Assembly (NCBI RefSeq): GCF_014904755.1
Contig: NZ_JACZFQ010000086.1
Span: 1-64,000 of the forward strand
Direction: 5' to 3'
Length of the DNA stretch: 64,000 nucleotides
DNA from: Neoluteolibacter marinus
GTDB taxonomy: Bacteria > Verrucomicrobiota > Verrucomicrobiia > Verrucomicrobiales > Akkermansiaceae
Part shown: positions 26,801-34,457 of the stretch, piece after piece
How positions within the stretch are numbered: the stretch's first letter is position 1
Layout: each line of letters opens with the position of its first letter
Notes under the pieces: generated by a model
The model's database searches: none
Seen by the model: the letters and a program-made list of their open reading frames with translations, nothing else
Told to the model about the DNA's origin: nothing
Made by a program: the position numbers and the translations under genes

Positions 26801-27380
26801 GCTCCTCGCCTTCCGGGTCGGCCGGCTCGTTGATCCGGTCAACGGCCCGGTGCCGCCCGGTATCTATTTCCCCGGTCACGTTTCGGCCCTCGGCCCCAAC
26901 TACCTCGACGCCGGCGGCACCCTCGTCGTCTCCAATGCCCTCGGCGACACCGACGCCGACGGCCTGCCGGACTACTTCGAGCAGTTCATCATCGACTTCG
27001 ACCCGGCCGACGCGGTGTTCGGTTTCGAGGGCGTCGCCGGCCTCCTCGCCGCGACGGCCACCGACTTTGACAACGACGGCGTGAGCGACGCGGCAGAGTT
27101 CAAGGCCGGCACCGATCCCACCGATGCCGCCAGCTTTCCGCCGGGGATCCGTTTGGAAAGGATCGAGCCGACAGTTGTCGGAGGCGTGGTCACGCGGGTG
27201 GACATTACCTTCAGGAACCTCGACCCTTCCACGACCTATCAACTCCGGCGCGGCCTGAATCTGGAGGTCTTCGACGTGGTGGTGGACACCCAATCTCCGG
27301 GAGAGACGGTGGCGACCTTCTCCGACACCAGTCCGCCCGCGGGTGGCCGGGCCTTCTACCGCCTGGAAGAGAGCGAGTAG
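23877..27380 (+). CDS. Secreted beta-helix protein, CSLREA/choice-of-anchor Q type
   Basis: From ATG 23877 the product is 1167 residues with a signal peptide (LIQPASAAS). An N-terminal module (WLTPSVWGNDAAPSASNDY, LVVKQRGTETLAIRNGNG) is followed by a CSLREA-like motif (GAGLSLREALGLAV), a long parallel beta-helix with ISGNTA/VVGNTAG-type coils, and a choice-of-anchor Q end (SPAIDAGLDG, NDQRGAGFPRIRDG, DIGAVE). After that the N-terminal module is repeated (NSWLTPAVWDNDQVPSPANDY, LLVKQQDGETASIRAG). The tail has thrombospondin type-3-like Ca sites (DTDADGLPDY, DFDNDGVSDAAE) and an FYRLEESE end. It is predicted to be surface-exposed or secreted; a lyase or adhesin role cannot be told apart. Confidence 0.82.
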   Translation: MFQRLHPYASAVIGFALPALIQPASAASVFMDEAGLSWLTPSVWGNDAAPSASNDYFLRANVGATSVRGTMLTSPAGTTSNGSANFTGSSLEASELTTLVVKQRGTETLAIRNGNGDLKLSGGTIRFDPNQGGSTPVFDVDRLTFDGGRHFIEVSSSSTRITFDGILSGTGRLRLLAKRNSFPAGNVVTFTEVNNTALTGTISVSDGIVLDFGSDVSPAGSIELEDSAQLRVDQVIRLGSGRLTDPVNGTVPDGTYLGTSLAALGANYVDGGGALVVGTGGALPVFTVTTLADELDTPVETGAGLSLREALGLAVLGRIHFDPALDGGTIQLDAARGPLAVRTSVTIDASALPAGLTIDGGSNGDDVQDAGETRCLLIDDENADNLLEVVLRGLTLQNGVASGDDAGGNIHNHEHLTLENCRLLDGRAVGSGANGGGIFSAPGSRLILTGCTLSGNRAASTTSSGGAVYFETEANFNSATLVFAMSASTVSDNFTGGHGGGLFVGTFGLDNGGLATIATSTISGNTATSAAGGISTNGITLRMSATTVANNTVTATSGSGGGIVFLGNAIFSNSLKPLIMTNCTVVGNTAGRDGGGLFHAGPIAASLQRSRFTSCTIAGNRTTVRDGGGFLNANGSQLDLVNSIVAGNTAAGAGPDIDGGFTSGGVNFIGTTSGSSGFRNGTDRSFANTGSSLATLLATTAGGSGSPLPLLAGNGGPTPTVALLPNSPAIDAGLDGALPAGLENDQRGAGFPRIRDGRVDIGAVEANFPVVMDAANNSWLTPAVWDNDQVPSPANDYLLAPVGNTIMRTSPQGTIDGGTADFTGRSLTVPGGTSLLVKQQDGETASIRAGAGDLILDGGSLLFGPNANNRPNSVTFDVNDFVVTAAPGASIANSPAMGRATIDARLTGPGDLLIEIDGDRTLAGRPVAFTAVDEDGYTGTITVAKSLVLDFDTDVLFRGGAGVTLLGASQLRVDQLLAFRVGRLVDPVNGPVPPGIYFPGHVSALGPNYLDAGGTLVVSNALGDTDADGLPDYFEQFIIDFDPADAVFGFEGVAGLLAATATDFDNDGVSDAAEFKAGTDPTDAASFPPGIRLERIEPTVVGGVVTRVDITFRNLDPSTTYQLRRGLNLEVFDVVVDTQSPGETVATFSDTSPPAGGRAFYRLEESE

Positions 27381-27525
27381 CGAACGGATCCAACAGCGGG
27401 GAACCGGTCCATCAAGGGGGGCGGACCCCGGTGACAGGCTGGCGAATGACGTGGCGGGCGGTGCGCGAGTGCACCGCCCGGCCGTGATCGGGGTCCGGGT
27501 GCCGGACATTCCGCTCCGACGGACC

Positions 27526-27596
27526 GATTCCACGGTTTTTACCACGCTCGCTACCACGGTCGGCAAGGACGATGCGCCGCCGCGATTCACCCCGCG
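27526..27596 (+). promoter_or_regulatory. Conserved upstream element, copy 2
   Basis: The 38-base block at 27526-27563 and the block CGCGATTCACCCCGCG at 27581-27596 are identical to those at 23800-23869, with almost the same spacing (55 versus 54 bases between block starts). It lies 80 bases before the ATG at 27677. Confidence 0.55.
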
Positions 27597-27676
27597 GCCT
27601 TCACCCTGGTTCACGGAGCTTCCCGGAAAAATAAGAGGGGCACCGGTCCGCACCCACGATCAACCCAAGCCATCAT

Positions 27677-29653
27677 ATGAAACGCAGCTTCCTCGCGCTC
27701 GGCGCCAGCCTCGCGGCCCTAGCCACCGCCCCCGCCGATATTACCATTACCGGTGATGTCACCGATGCCACGGGCACCTTCACCCTCTCCATCAATGCCC
27801 CCATCACTCTTGAAATGACGGGCACTACCAATCCCGCATTTCTCGTCTTCAACGAATGGGTGACGACGGACGGTACACGAACCGCCACGATTACAAGCCC
27901 CGCCGACCAAGCGCTGGAATTCACGGTCATCTCCGGGGAAAGCCAGACTTCCGGCACCGCCGGAATCAACCTCCTGGTTGACAACCACCATCTCAGATCA
28001 TTCAGCGTCAGCGCGAACGACCCGCTTTTCTCATTTTCTAACCACATTCCTTCAACGAGGGGCGATACCGTCATCATCCCACCCCAATCCGTCACCTTTG
28101 CGGGCAACCCGGCCTTCAACCCGGCCCTCTCCAACAGCACCTTCACCGGGGATGTCTTTCTGGCGGCCGGCTCGGATTTCAGGCGTGTCTCCTCCATCGA
28201 GGCCGTCCACCTCGTGGTCGATACGGCAAGCGATATCGACGATGGTGACTTTTCTCCGGGCAACCTTTCCCTCCGCGAAGCGATCGGTCTCGCCAACGAG
28301 ACCGGCGCGGATGTCATTTCCTTCGACCCTTCCCTCTCCGGGTCGACGATCACCTTGACCGGGGGGCAGCTTGAAATATCGAGCTCAATGACGATCGCCG
28401 GTCCCGGTGCAGATGTCCTGACCATCAGCGGAGGTGGTGCGAGCCGCATTTTCGCGGAGGTGGGAGACGGGCAGGGACTCATCAGCATCAGCGACCTCAC
28501 CCTGGCCGATGGGAACTCAAATGAGGATGACGAGAGAGGGGGAGGGGCGTTCTTCTCCAATGGAGGAGCCGTCACCCTGAACCGCGTGGTGATGAGAAAC
28601 AACAGCTCTCAAGCAAACAGCGGGAGCACCATCGTGATCCACTTCGGCACCCTCGACATCAATGGATGCGCCATCGTCGACAACCTGACCACCGGGGTCG
28701 GTGCGATCCGTGTCAGGGAGAGCCGGGCGACCATCACCAACACCACCATCAGCAACAACCAGACACGAGCGATCAGTTTCTTCAGTCAAATTACGAGTGG
28801 CAACGATCGCCTGTCGCTGACCAACGTCACCATCAGCGGAAACAGCCTTGGGGGCATCGAGATCATCGCCGACGCCGGACCGATCCTCTTTGAGTATCAA
28901 AACACCATCTTCACCGACAACGGAGATTCAAACATCACCGCGGTGACCGGAGGAGTGGCGGGCGTCTCGATCGTCTCGCTCGGCAACAACCTCCTCGATG
29001 ATTCGCCCGAAGGCGATGCCGCCCATCCCGCTGCGGCCGGTGACCAGCGCGATTCCGACCCGCGGATCGCCCCCCTCGGTGACTACGGCGGCCCGACACC
29101 GACCAGCCCGCCGCTACCGGGCTCACCCGCGATCGAGGGAGGAGCGGCGGTTGAAGGAGTCACGGTCGACCAGCGCGGATCTGCCCGGATTTCCGGTTCC
29201 TTTCCCGACATCGGTGCCGTCGAGGCGTTCCCGTTCTCGCTTCTTCCCCTCGTCGACACCGCGGATGGCGACGGCATCGACGACCGGATTGAAACGGGCA
29301 TCTTTGGCAACACCACCACGGCAAACGGCTCGACCGATACCGACGGCGACGGCCGCTCCGACCGGGAGGAGATCGCCAACATGACCGATCCACTCGACGC
29401 CACCGACTTTTTCCGGATCCTCGGCATCACTCCGGCCGCAGGATTCGATCCGGTCAGCAACCCGCTTTTCGAAGTCGCGGTCAAAACGTTTCCCGGGCTC
29501 GACTACGAGCTGCAGCTCCTTGAGGACCTTGAGCCTCCGACGCCGCCCGCACTCGCGAGAACCGTGGAGATCGTCGAGACCGGCAGCTTTGTCGAAGTCG
29601 TGACCGTCTTGATGAACCCCGGAAGGGACTTCCTCCGGGCGGTCCGGAAGTAG
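27677..29653 (+). CDS. Secreted beta-helix protein, CSLREA/choice-of-anchor Q type
   Basis: A 658-residue exported protein with signal peptide MKRSFLALGASLAALATAPA. An N-terminal beta domain (about 20-170) precedes the CSLREA-like motif (GDFSPGNLSLREAIGLANE), then beta-helix coils (TITNTTISNNQTRAI, LTNVTISGNSLGG), the choice-of-anchor Q closing segment (GSPAIEGGA, VDQRGSARISG, DIGAVE) and Ca-binding type-3-like repeats (DTADGDGIDDRIE, DTDGDGRSDREE). The C-terminal part (YELQLLEDLEPPTPP, FLRAVRK) resembles the C-terminal units of the neighbouring secreted proteins. It shares the upstream DNA element with the preceding gene. Surface display is inferred. Confidence 0.82.
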   Translation: MKRSFLALGASLAALATAPADITITGDVTDATGTFTLSINAPITLEMTGTTNPAFLVFNEWVTTDGTRTATITSPADQALEFTVISGESQTSGTAGINLLVDNHHLRSFSVSANDPLFSFSNHIPSTRGDTVIIPPQSVTFAGNPAFNPALSNSTFTGDVFLAAGSDFRRVSSIEAVHLVVDTASDIDDGDFSPGNLSLREAIGLANETGADVISFDPSLSGSTITLTGGQLEISSSMTIAGPGADVLTISGGGASRIFAEVGDGQGLISISDLTLADGNSNEDDERGGGAFFSNGGAVTLNRVVMRNNSSQANSGSTIVIHFGTLDINGCAIVDNLTTGVGAIRVRESRATITNTTISNNQTRAISFFSQITSGNDRLSLTNVTISGNSLGGIEIIADAGPILFEYQNTIFTDNGDSNITAVTGGVAGVSIVSLGNNLLDDSPEGDAAHPAAAGDQRDSDPRIAPLGDYGGPTPTSPPLPGSPAIEGGAAVEGVTVDQRGSARISGSFPDIGAVEAFPFSLLPLVDTADGDGIDDRIETGIFGNTTTANGSTDTDGDGRSDREEIANMTDPLDATDFFRILGITPAAGFDPVSNPLFEVAVKTFPGLDYELQLLEDLEPPTPPALARTVEIVETGSFVEVVTVLMNPGRDFLRAVRK

Positions 29654-29800
29654 GGCGATTCCTGCAAGCCTCCGAGTCAGGAGCCCGCGGATCGTGGGCG
29701 GCAGCCCGAGAATTGACGACACAGGGCAGGGCGCTCGCGCCTGCGGGAGAATATGCTTGTTAGGTCTGGATGCGAGAGATAGCGCATCGCGATACAAGCC

Positions 29801-32512
29801 ATGAAATCCCTTCTGATCCTCGTCGGTGCCATCCCCGCGCTCGTGCCCGTCCTTTTCGCGGAGACGGTCAACCGCACAGGGATCGCGGGGACGCCCGGAA
29901 CCTCCGGAAGTTCGCCCGGCCAATCCGGTAGCAACGGTGGCAATGGCGAAGGACTCACCGATTCCGTGGTTTCCACCACGGATGCAGACAAGTCGCTGAC
30001 CCTGGTCGCGGGGAGCGGCGGCACCGGCGGTGGAGGCGGGGCCAATGCCAACGGCACCGGCGGCAGCGGGGGGCGCGGAGGCCATGGCGGCGCGGCGAAT
30101 GGAACCGGGGAGATCACCCTCGACGCGCCTTCGCAAATCCTTTCGCTGACCATCCGCGGAGGGAACAGCGGACAGGGAGCCAACGGCGCCAGCAAGAACG
30201 GCGGCGGTGGAGATGCCGGCACTCCCGGTGACGCTACGGCGCACGGAACCCTCACGGCAGGTGCGTCCACCACCCTCCAGCGGGCGACATTCAACGTGAA
30301 CGCGGGCGCATCCAACGCCGCGGGGGCGGGTCACGTGGACACGCAAGCCCAGACGGGCGGCACGGGTGGCTTGGGCAAGACCGGGGGCGAAGCGCGCGCC
30401 AGCCTCGTGATGCACGGCGGCGTGACCACCACCACCCAGCAGGTCAACATCACTTCCCTGGCTGGTGCGAACGGCCCCCACGGCAGCGGATCGGGCCTGG
30501 GCATTTCCTTGCTGAACGATCCCAGCCATCCTGTCGGTTCGGAAGTGGATTTCGACATCTCCACCCCGGCGGACAATGCGTCCGTTTCCGCGTCGGTGAT
30601 TTCAGGCGGTGGCGGCGGGATCGGCCGGCCGGCCAGCGTCTCCGGTGGTCCGATGCCCTCGCGCGGAGTCCTGCGCGCTTCGCGGATCGAGGCGAGCGGA
30701 TCGAATGCCTCGATCACCGCTGGGATGGATGTGAGGGGAGGCACCTGTGTTTCCTACGCTCCGCCGAGCCTGGGGATCACGTACGCCATCCCCGGGGATT
30801 TCCCGTCCGTCGCAAGGGGCGCTTCGCCGCTGGTCGAGCCGCTCGATCTCGTGGCGGGGCCAGGTGGCTCGATCGGCGGCAGCGTCACGCTTTCATCGGG
30901 AGCGGGGGGAGCCGTCTTCGGCGGCAGCTTGCTGCGCCCTGGCGATGGAGGGAAGATCGAGGTGACGTCGCCGGTCCTGCGTGCGGTTTCCGGCGGCGGC
31001 AGCATCGGGCTCACCCTTTCGGGCAATGCCGGCGCCGGCGGGTCGGGGACATCCAGGAACGGCACCGGCGGCCACGTTTCGCTGTTCAACGGTCTGAGCG
31101 CCGACACCGCGGCCGGACAGGTCTCCCTCACCCAGACCGCGACCGGCGGCCAGTTCGGCGGACGGGGTCTTTCCCATCTTGAAATCGATGGCACCACCAG
31201 CGGGATCCTTACCGTCAATGCCACGGCATCCGGCGGACAGGTCTCGGATGGCAGCTCGCCGGGCTCTTCGCTCGGCTCCGGCGACGCGACAGCCATCGTC
31301 CGCGGCATCGGCTCCCACACCACGGCGAACGCGACCGCCACGGGAAATACCGCTTCGAGCGTGAGCTTCGGCGCGTACGCCAATGCCCTCGGCGATGCGA
31401 CCGGGCCATCGAACGTCAGCACCGTCGCCCTGGCGCGTGCGGGGAAGGGGATCAACCACGGAAGCTCCACCGCCACCAGCGTCGCCCGAGTGACTTCCGC
31501 GGGAACCATTGCCTCCGCCCGCTCCACGACCAACGGAAACTTCGGCAAACACGACGCGACCGCCGTTTCCGCCGGGCACGCGTCGCTTCCGGTCTCATGG
31601 GTCGCCTCCACCTATGCCGCGGATCGGATCAGCCGCGGCATCTCGGATGTTTCCAACGCCGCCCTGGCCGGCGCGAATGTCCCGAACACCTCGTTCGCGA
31701 ACTTCGCCACCCGGAATGCGTCCTTCGACGATCAGAACGCGGGCCAGAAGCAACAGGCCGTGACCACGCCCTTTGGCTCGAACCCGGTTCCGGCCGCGTT
31801 CTTCGACAACCTCACCGACGAGAGACACCTGATCTCCTGCCGCTTCGTCCAACCGGCCGGCACCTACGATTTTCCGAACGGCGCGACGACCACGCACACC
31901 CACGGCGGTGTGTTCAAGCTGCGCGCCGGGGCCTCGGGCGGGCAGCTCGTGATGTCCGGGGTGGGATTCACCTCGTCGGGCGACGGCTTTGATGACGGCG
32001 TGTTCCGCTTCCTGAAGGATGGCGTCGCCGTGCAGGAGATCCCGTTCGCCAATCCCGCCGAGGCCGCCGCGGTTTTCGCCAACCAGTCCACCGTCCTCGC
32101 CGATCTTTCCCAGGCGAACGACGGGACGGTTTTCTCTTGGGAAGTTCAGTTCACCGTCTCCGCCTCAACGCAGGGCTTCAGCGGAGATTTCCTCCTGTCG
32201 GCCACGGAGGACAGCGGTCTGGCCACCGCACCTCCCGCTCCTCCGGTCCAACCGGTCATCGATCAGCTCACGGTCTCGATCGATCTCTCCGACGCCTTCG
32301 CTCCAGCGGGCAGTTTCGATGGGAGCATTGGAGGGGCAGCGCCCTTCTCCCAGGTCGGCATCGAGGCGTCGGCGGATCTCGGGGAAGACGATCCATGGAC
32401 CGTCATCCGCACCGTCACCGCGGACTCGACCGGCCGGGCGATGTTCGGTGATCTCCGGCACCCGGCCCAACCGGATGCCCCGAAGATGTTCCTCCGGGCC
32501 CGCACGGAATGA
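29801..32512 (+). CDS. Very large glycine-rich secreted protein
   Basis: A 903-residue protein with a signal peptide (MKSLLILVGAIPALVPVLFA). Residues 25-330 are extremely Gly/Ser/Ala/Asn-rich, with runs such as GGTGGGGGANANGTGG and GGSGGRGGHGGAANGTG, like PE_PGRS or collagen-like surface proteins. The middle is a beta-repeat region rich in Ala/Thr/Ser (TATGNTASSVSFGAYANAL). About residue 660 onward is a normally composed C-terminal part with a beta-sandwich look (FDNLTDERHLISCRFVQ, FKLRAGASGGQLVMSGVGF) and a terminal WTVIRTVTADSTGRAMF unit. No enzyme motif. It follows two beta-helix genes in the same direction and is probably part of the surface-protein cluster. Confidence 0.75.
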   Translation: MKSLLILVGAIPALVPVLFAETVNRTGIAGTPGTSGSSPGQSGSNGGNGEGLTDSVVSTTDADKSLTLVAGSGGTGGGGGANANGTGGSGGRGGHGGAANGTGEITLDAPSQILSLTIRGGNSGQGANGASKNGGGGDAGTPGDATAHGTLTAGASTTLQRATFNVNAGASNAAGAGHVDTQAQTGGTGGLGKTGGEARASLVMHGGVTTTTQQVNITSLAGANGPHGSGSGLGISLLNDPSHPVGSEVDFDISTPADNASVSASVISGGGGGIGRPASVSGGPMPSRGVLRASRIEASGSNASITAGMDVRGGTCVSYAPPSLGITYAIPGDFPSVARGASPLVEPLDLVAGPGGSIGGSVTLSSGAGGAVFGGSLLRPGDGGKIEVTSPVLRAVSGGGSIGLTLSGNAGAGGSGTSRNGTGGHVSLFNGLSADTAAGQVSLTQTATGGQFGGRGLSHLEIDGTTSGILTVNATASGGQVSDGSSPGSSLGSGDATAIVRGIGSHTTANATATGNTASSVSFGAYANALGDATGPSNVSTVALARAGKGINHGSSTATSVARVTSAGTIASARSTTNGNFGKHDATAVSAGHASLPVSWVASTYAADRISRGISDVSNAALAGANVPNTSFANFATRNASFDDQNAGQKQQAVTTPFGSNPVPAAFFDNLTDERHLISCRFVQPAGTYDFPNGATTTHTHGGVFKLRAGASGGQLVMSGVGFTSSGDGFDDGVFRFLKDGVAVQEIPFANPAEAAAVFANQSTVLADLSQANDGTVFSWEVQFTVSASTQGFSGDFLLSATEDSGLATAPPAPPVQPVIDQLTVSIDLSDAFAPAGSFDGSIGGAAPFSQVGIEASADLGEDDPWTVIRTVTADSTGRAMFGDLRHPAQPDAPKMFLRARTE

Positions 32513-32519
32513 ACCCGTC

Positions 32520-32536
32520 GCCCGGAGACTCCGGGC
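32520..32536 (+). terminator. GC-rich hairpin just after the glycine-rich protein gene
   Basis: A 7-bp stem, GCCCGGA and TCCGGGC, with a 3-base loop, starting 8 bases after the stop. No T-run follows, so termination strength is uncertain. Confidence 0.35.
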
Positions 32537-32705
32537 CGATGAACGGAAGCAAGTCGTTGCATTCCGCACGTTCGCGGGATGAGACGGGATCCACCCTGCA
32601 TGATGGTTCCGCCGTCGGCGGTCCCGCGGTCGGAGGAAATCCCTGCTCGCAGCAGGGTTCTCGCGTTGGCGTCGCCATGGAATTCCTTCTGCTAGAGACC
32701 GCTCC

Positions 32706-33311
32706 ATGCATTGTCCCGCCTTCCTCAAAGTCCTCGGTGCCATTCCCGTTCTGCTCCTTGCCAGCTGCGCCACCGGGCTGCAGTCCGGGGATGACCCCGG
32801 TCTCCAGCACGATCTGGATGGCGAGCACACCTATCAGTCGGAGACGGGATACTCCTACTGGGACAACCGTCCGGGCGACGGGCCGATGCGGGTGACGGTG
32901 GACCTCAGCGAACAGACCGCCTACTTCTTCAAGGGCACCGTGCCGGTCGGCAAATCGCGGGTCGCCACCGGGCTTCCCGGTCACCGGACCCCGACCGGAT
33001 CGTTCACGGTGATGGAGAAGGTCGTCGACAAGCGATCGACACTCTATGGCAGGATCGTTTCATCGACGGGTGAGGTTCTGGTCAGCGAAGCGGACATTCG
33101 CCGGGACGAGGTTCCTCCCGGCGGTCGATTTGTCGGAGCCGCCATGCCCTACTGGATGCGCCTGAACTCGTCGGGCATCGGCATGCACGTGGGACCCATC
33201 CCCAACCCGGGGCTCCCCGCGTCCCACGGCTGCATCCGGATGCCCAAGACCATGGCCCAGATCCTGTATGCCAACGTCAGCGTCGGGACGCCGGTGAAGG
33301 TGGTCCGTTGA
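32706..33311 (+). CDS. L,D-transpeptidase (YkuD family) lipoprotein
   Basis: The 201-residue protein has a lipobox (LLLASC, Cys at 21) and a YkuD catalytic domain from about residue 60. The catalytic signature is MHVGP with H161 and SHGCIRM with H174 and C176. These enzymes cross-link peptidoglycan stem peptides (3-3 links) or attach lipoproteins to the wall, acting in the periplasm. A segment of about 45 residues between lipobox and catalytic domain is polar and probably a linker. The gene is 394 bases upstream of the OmpA-type area and seems to be transcribed alone. Family assignment is firm; substrate is inferred. Confidence 0.9.
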   Translation: MHCPAFLKVLGAIPVLLLASCATGLQSGDDPGLQHDLDGEHTYQSETGYSYWDNRPGDGPMRVTVDLSEQTAYFFKGTVPVGKSRVATGLPGHRTPTGSFTVMEKVVDKRSTLYGRIVSSTGEVLVSEADIRRDEVPPGGRFVGAAMPYWMRLNSSGIGMHVGPIPNPGLPASHGCIRMPKTMAQILYANVSVGTPVKVVR

Positions 33312-33407
33312 CCGGGGCCGCTGCCACCGGCTTGGCAATCGCATATCTTTCATGGCAACTGGCAGGAGAGCTGGCAGGACGCCAGTCCACGGCGTGCATT
33401 TCCATTC

Positions 33408-34346
33408 ATGAAGCTCTTCGATTCCTTCCGCGCTCTGTTCCGGCCCGGCAGCGACCTGTACGTGTTGGGCTCGTCGATCCTGTGGGGGCAGGGTCACCCC
33501 GCGGCGGCGAAGATCGACCGGAAGGTCGCGGGCTTCATCGGCTCGGAGTTCGAGGAGCGTCCCCGGGTCCATCTCCTCGCTCATTCCGGCGCTTTGCTCG
33601 ATGGCGATCCGTCCTCGCCGCCCGAGTCCGTTCACGGCGAGGTTCCCACGCCATGGCCATCGGTCCTCGCGCAACTCCACGCGGCGCCCGCACCCCGGTC
33701 GGACCGGATCAGGGTTCTGTTAGAGGGAGGGATCAACGATGTCGGCGGCGTGCGGATTTCAAGTCCGGCGACTCCCCCGGAATACCTCGAAAAAGCCACC
33801 GAACGTGCCTGTTACCACGATTTCAAGCGGCTGCTCGAGGCGGTGTTCGCGCGTTTCCCACGGGCTGAAGTCTATGTGCTCGGCTACTACCAGATCCTCG
33901 CGGAACGAACCGTCCGCAAGGATGTCGAGGACATGCTCGACCGTGAAGGGCTGCCTCCAGTCGACGATGACGACTTCGACCTGGCGGAAAGGGCGATTGG
34001 CAATAGCCGGCTCTTTCGCGAGCGCTCCGACTTCTGGCTGGCAAAGGCCTGCCGGGAGGCCGGTCCGTCCTGCACCTTCGTGGAGGCGGGCTTCGACGCG
34101 GACGAAGGCATGTTCGGGAAGCCCAGCTTGCTTTTCCATCCATGGTCGAACGATCCGATGATGGGCCTGCGGGCGAGGAAATGCACCTTGGCCCTCGCGA
34201 GACGAAAGACGGGCTTGCACTGCTTTCTCGCCGCAACTGCGCATCCGAATGAAGCCGGCATCGACCGTTATGTAGCGAACCTCATCGGCGCGATGAGGGA
34301 AACCGCGGCGCGGCGGAAGCGGGGACCAAACTTCAGCCCCCGGTGA
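33408..34346 (+). CDS. SGNH/GDSL-family hydrolase, cytoplasmic
   Basis: A 312-residue protein without a clear signal peptide. Block I is LGSSILWGQG with S23 as the nucleophile, block III is GGIND (N110), and the catalytic His lies in TAHPNEAG near residue 285. SGNH enzymes cleave ester bonds in lipids or acetylated sugars. The protein contains an unusual acidic insert (PPVDDDDFDLAERAIGNS) in the middle. It starts 96 bases after the L,D-transpeptidase. The substrate cannot be told from sequence; the divergent block I (GSS instead of GDS) makes the subfamily uncertain. Confidence 0.72.
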   Translation: MKLFDSFRALFRPGSDLYVLGSSILWGQGHPAAAKIDRKVAGFIGSEFEERPRVHLLAHSGALLDGDPSSPPESVHGEVPTPWPSVLAQLHAAPAPRSDRIRVLLEGGINDVGGVRISSPATPPEYLEKATERACYHDFKRLLEAVFARFPRAEVYVLGYYQILAERTVRKDVEDMLDREGLPPVDDDDFDLAERAIGNSRLFRERSDFWLAKACREAGPSCTFVEAGFDADEGMFGKPSLLFHPWSNDPMMGLRARKCTLALARRKTGLHCFLAATAHPNEAGIDRYVANLIGAMRETAARRKRGPNFSPR

Positions 34347-34457
34347 CGGCTCGCCGCTATCGCGACAACAGCCGTGTCCCGGGGGAGGAAGCAAGGATCA
34401 CAAAGGGATCGGGGTCCTGGCCACCAAGAGACGCCTGTGGCCAGGAACGAAGTCCCG

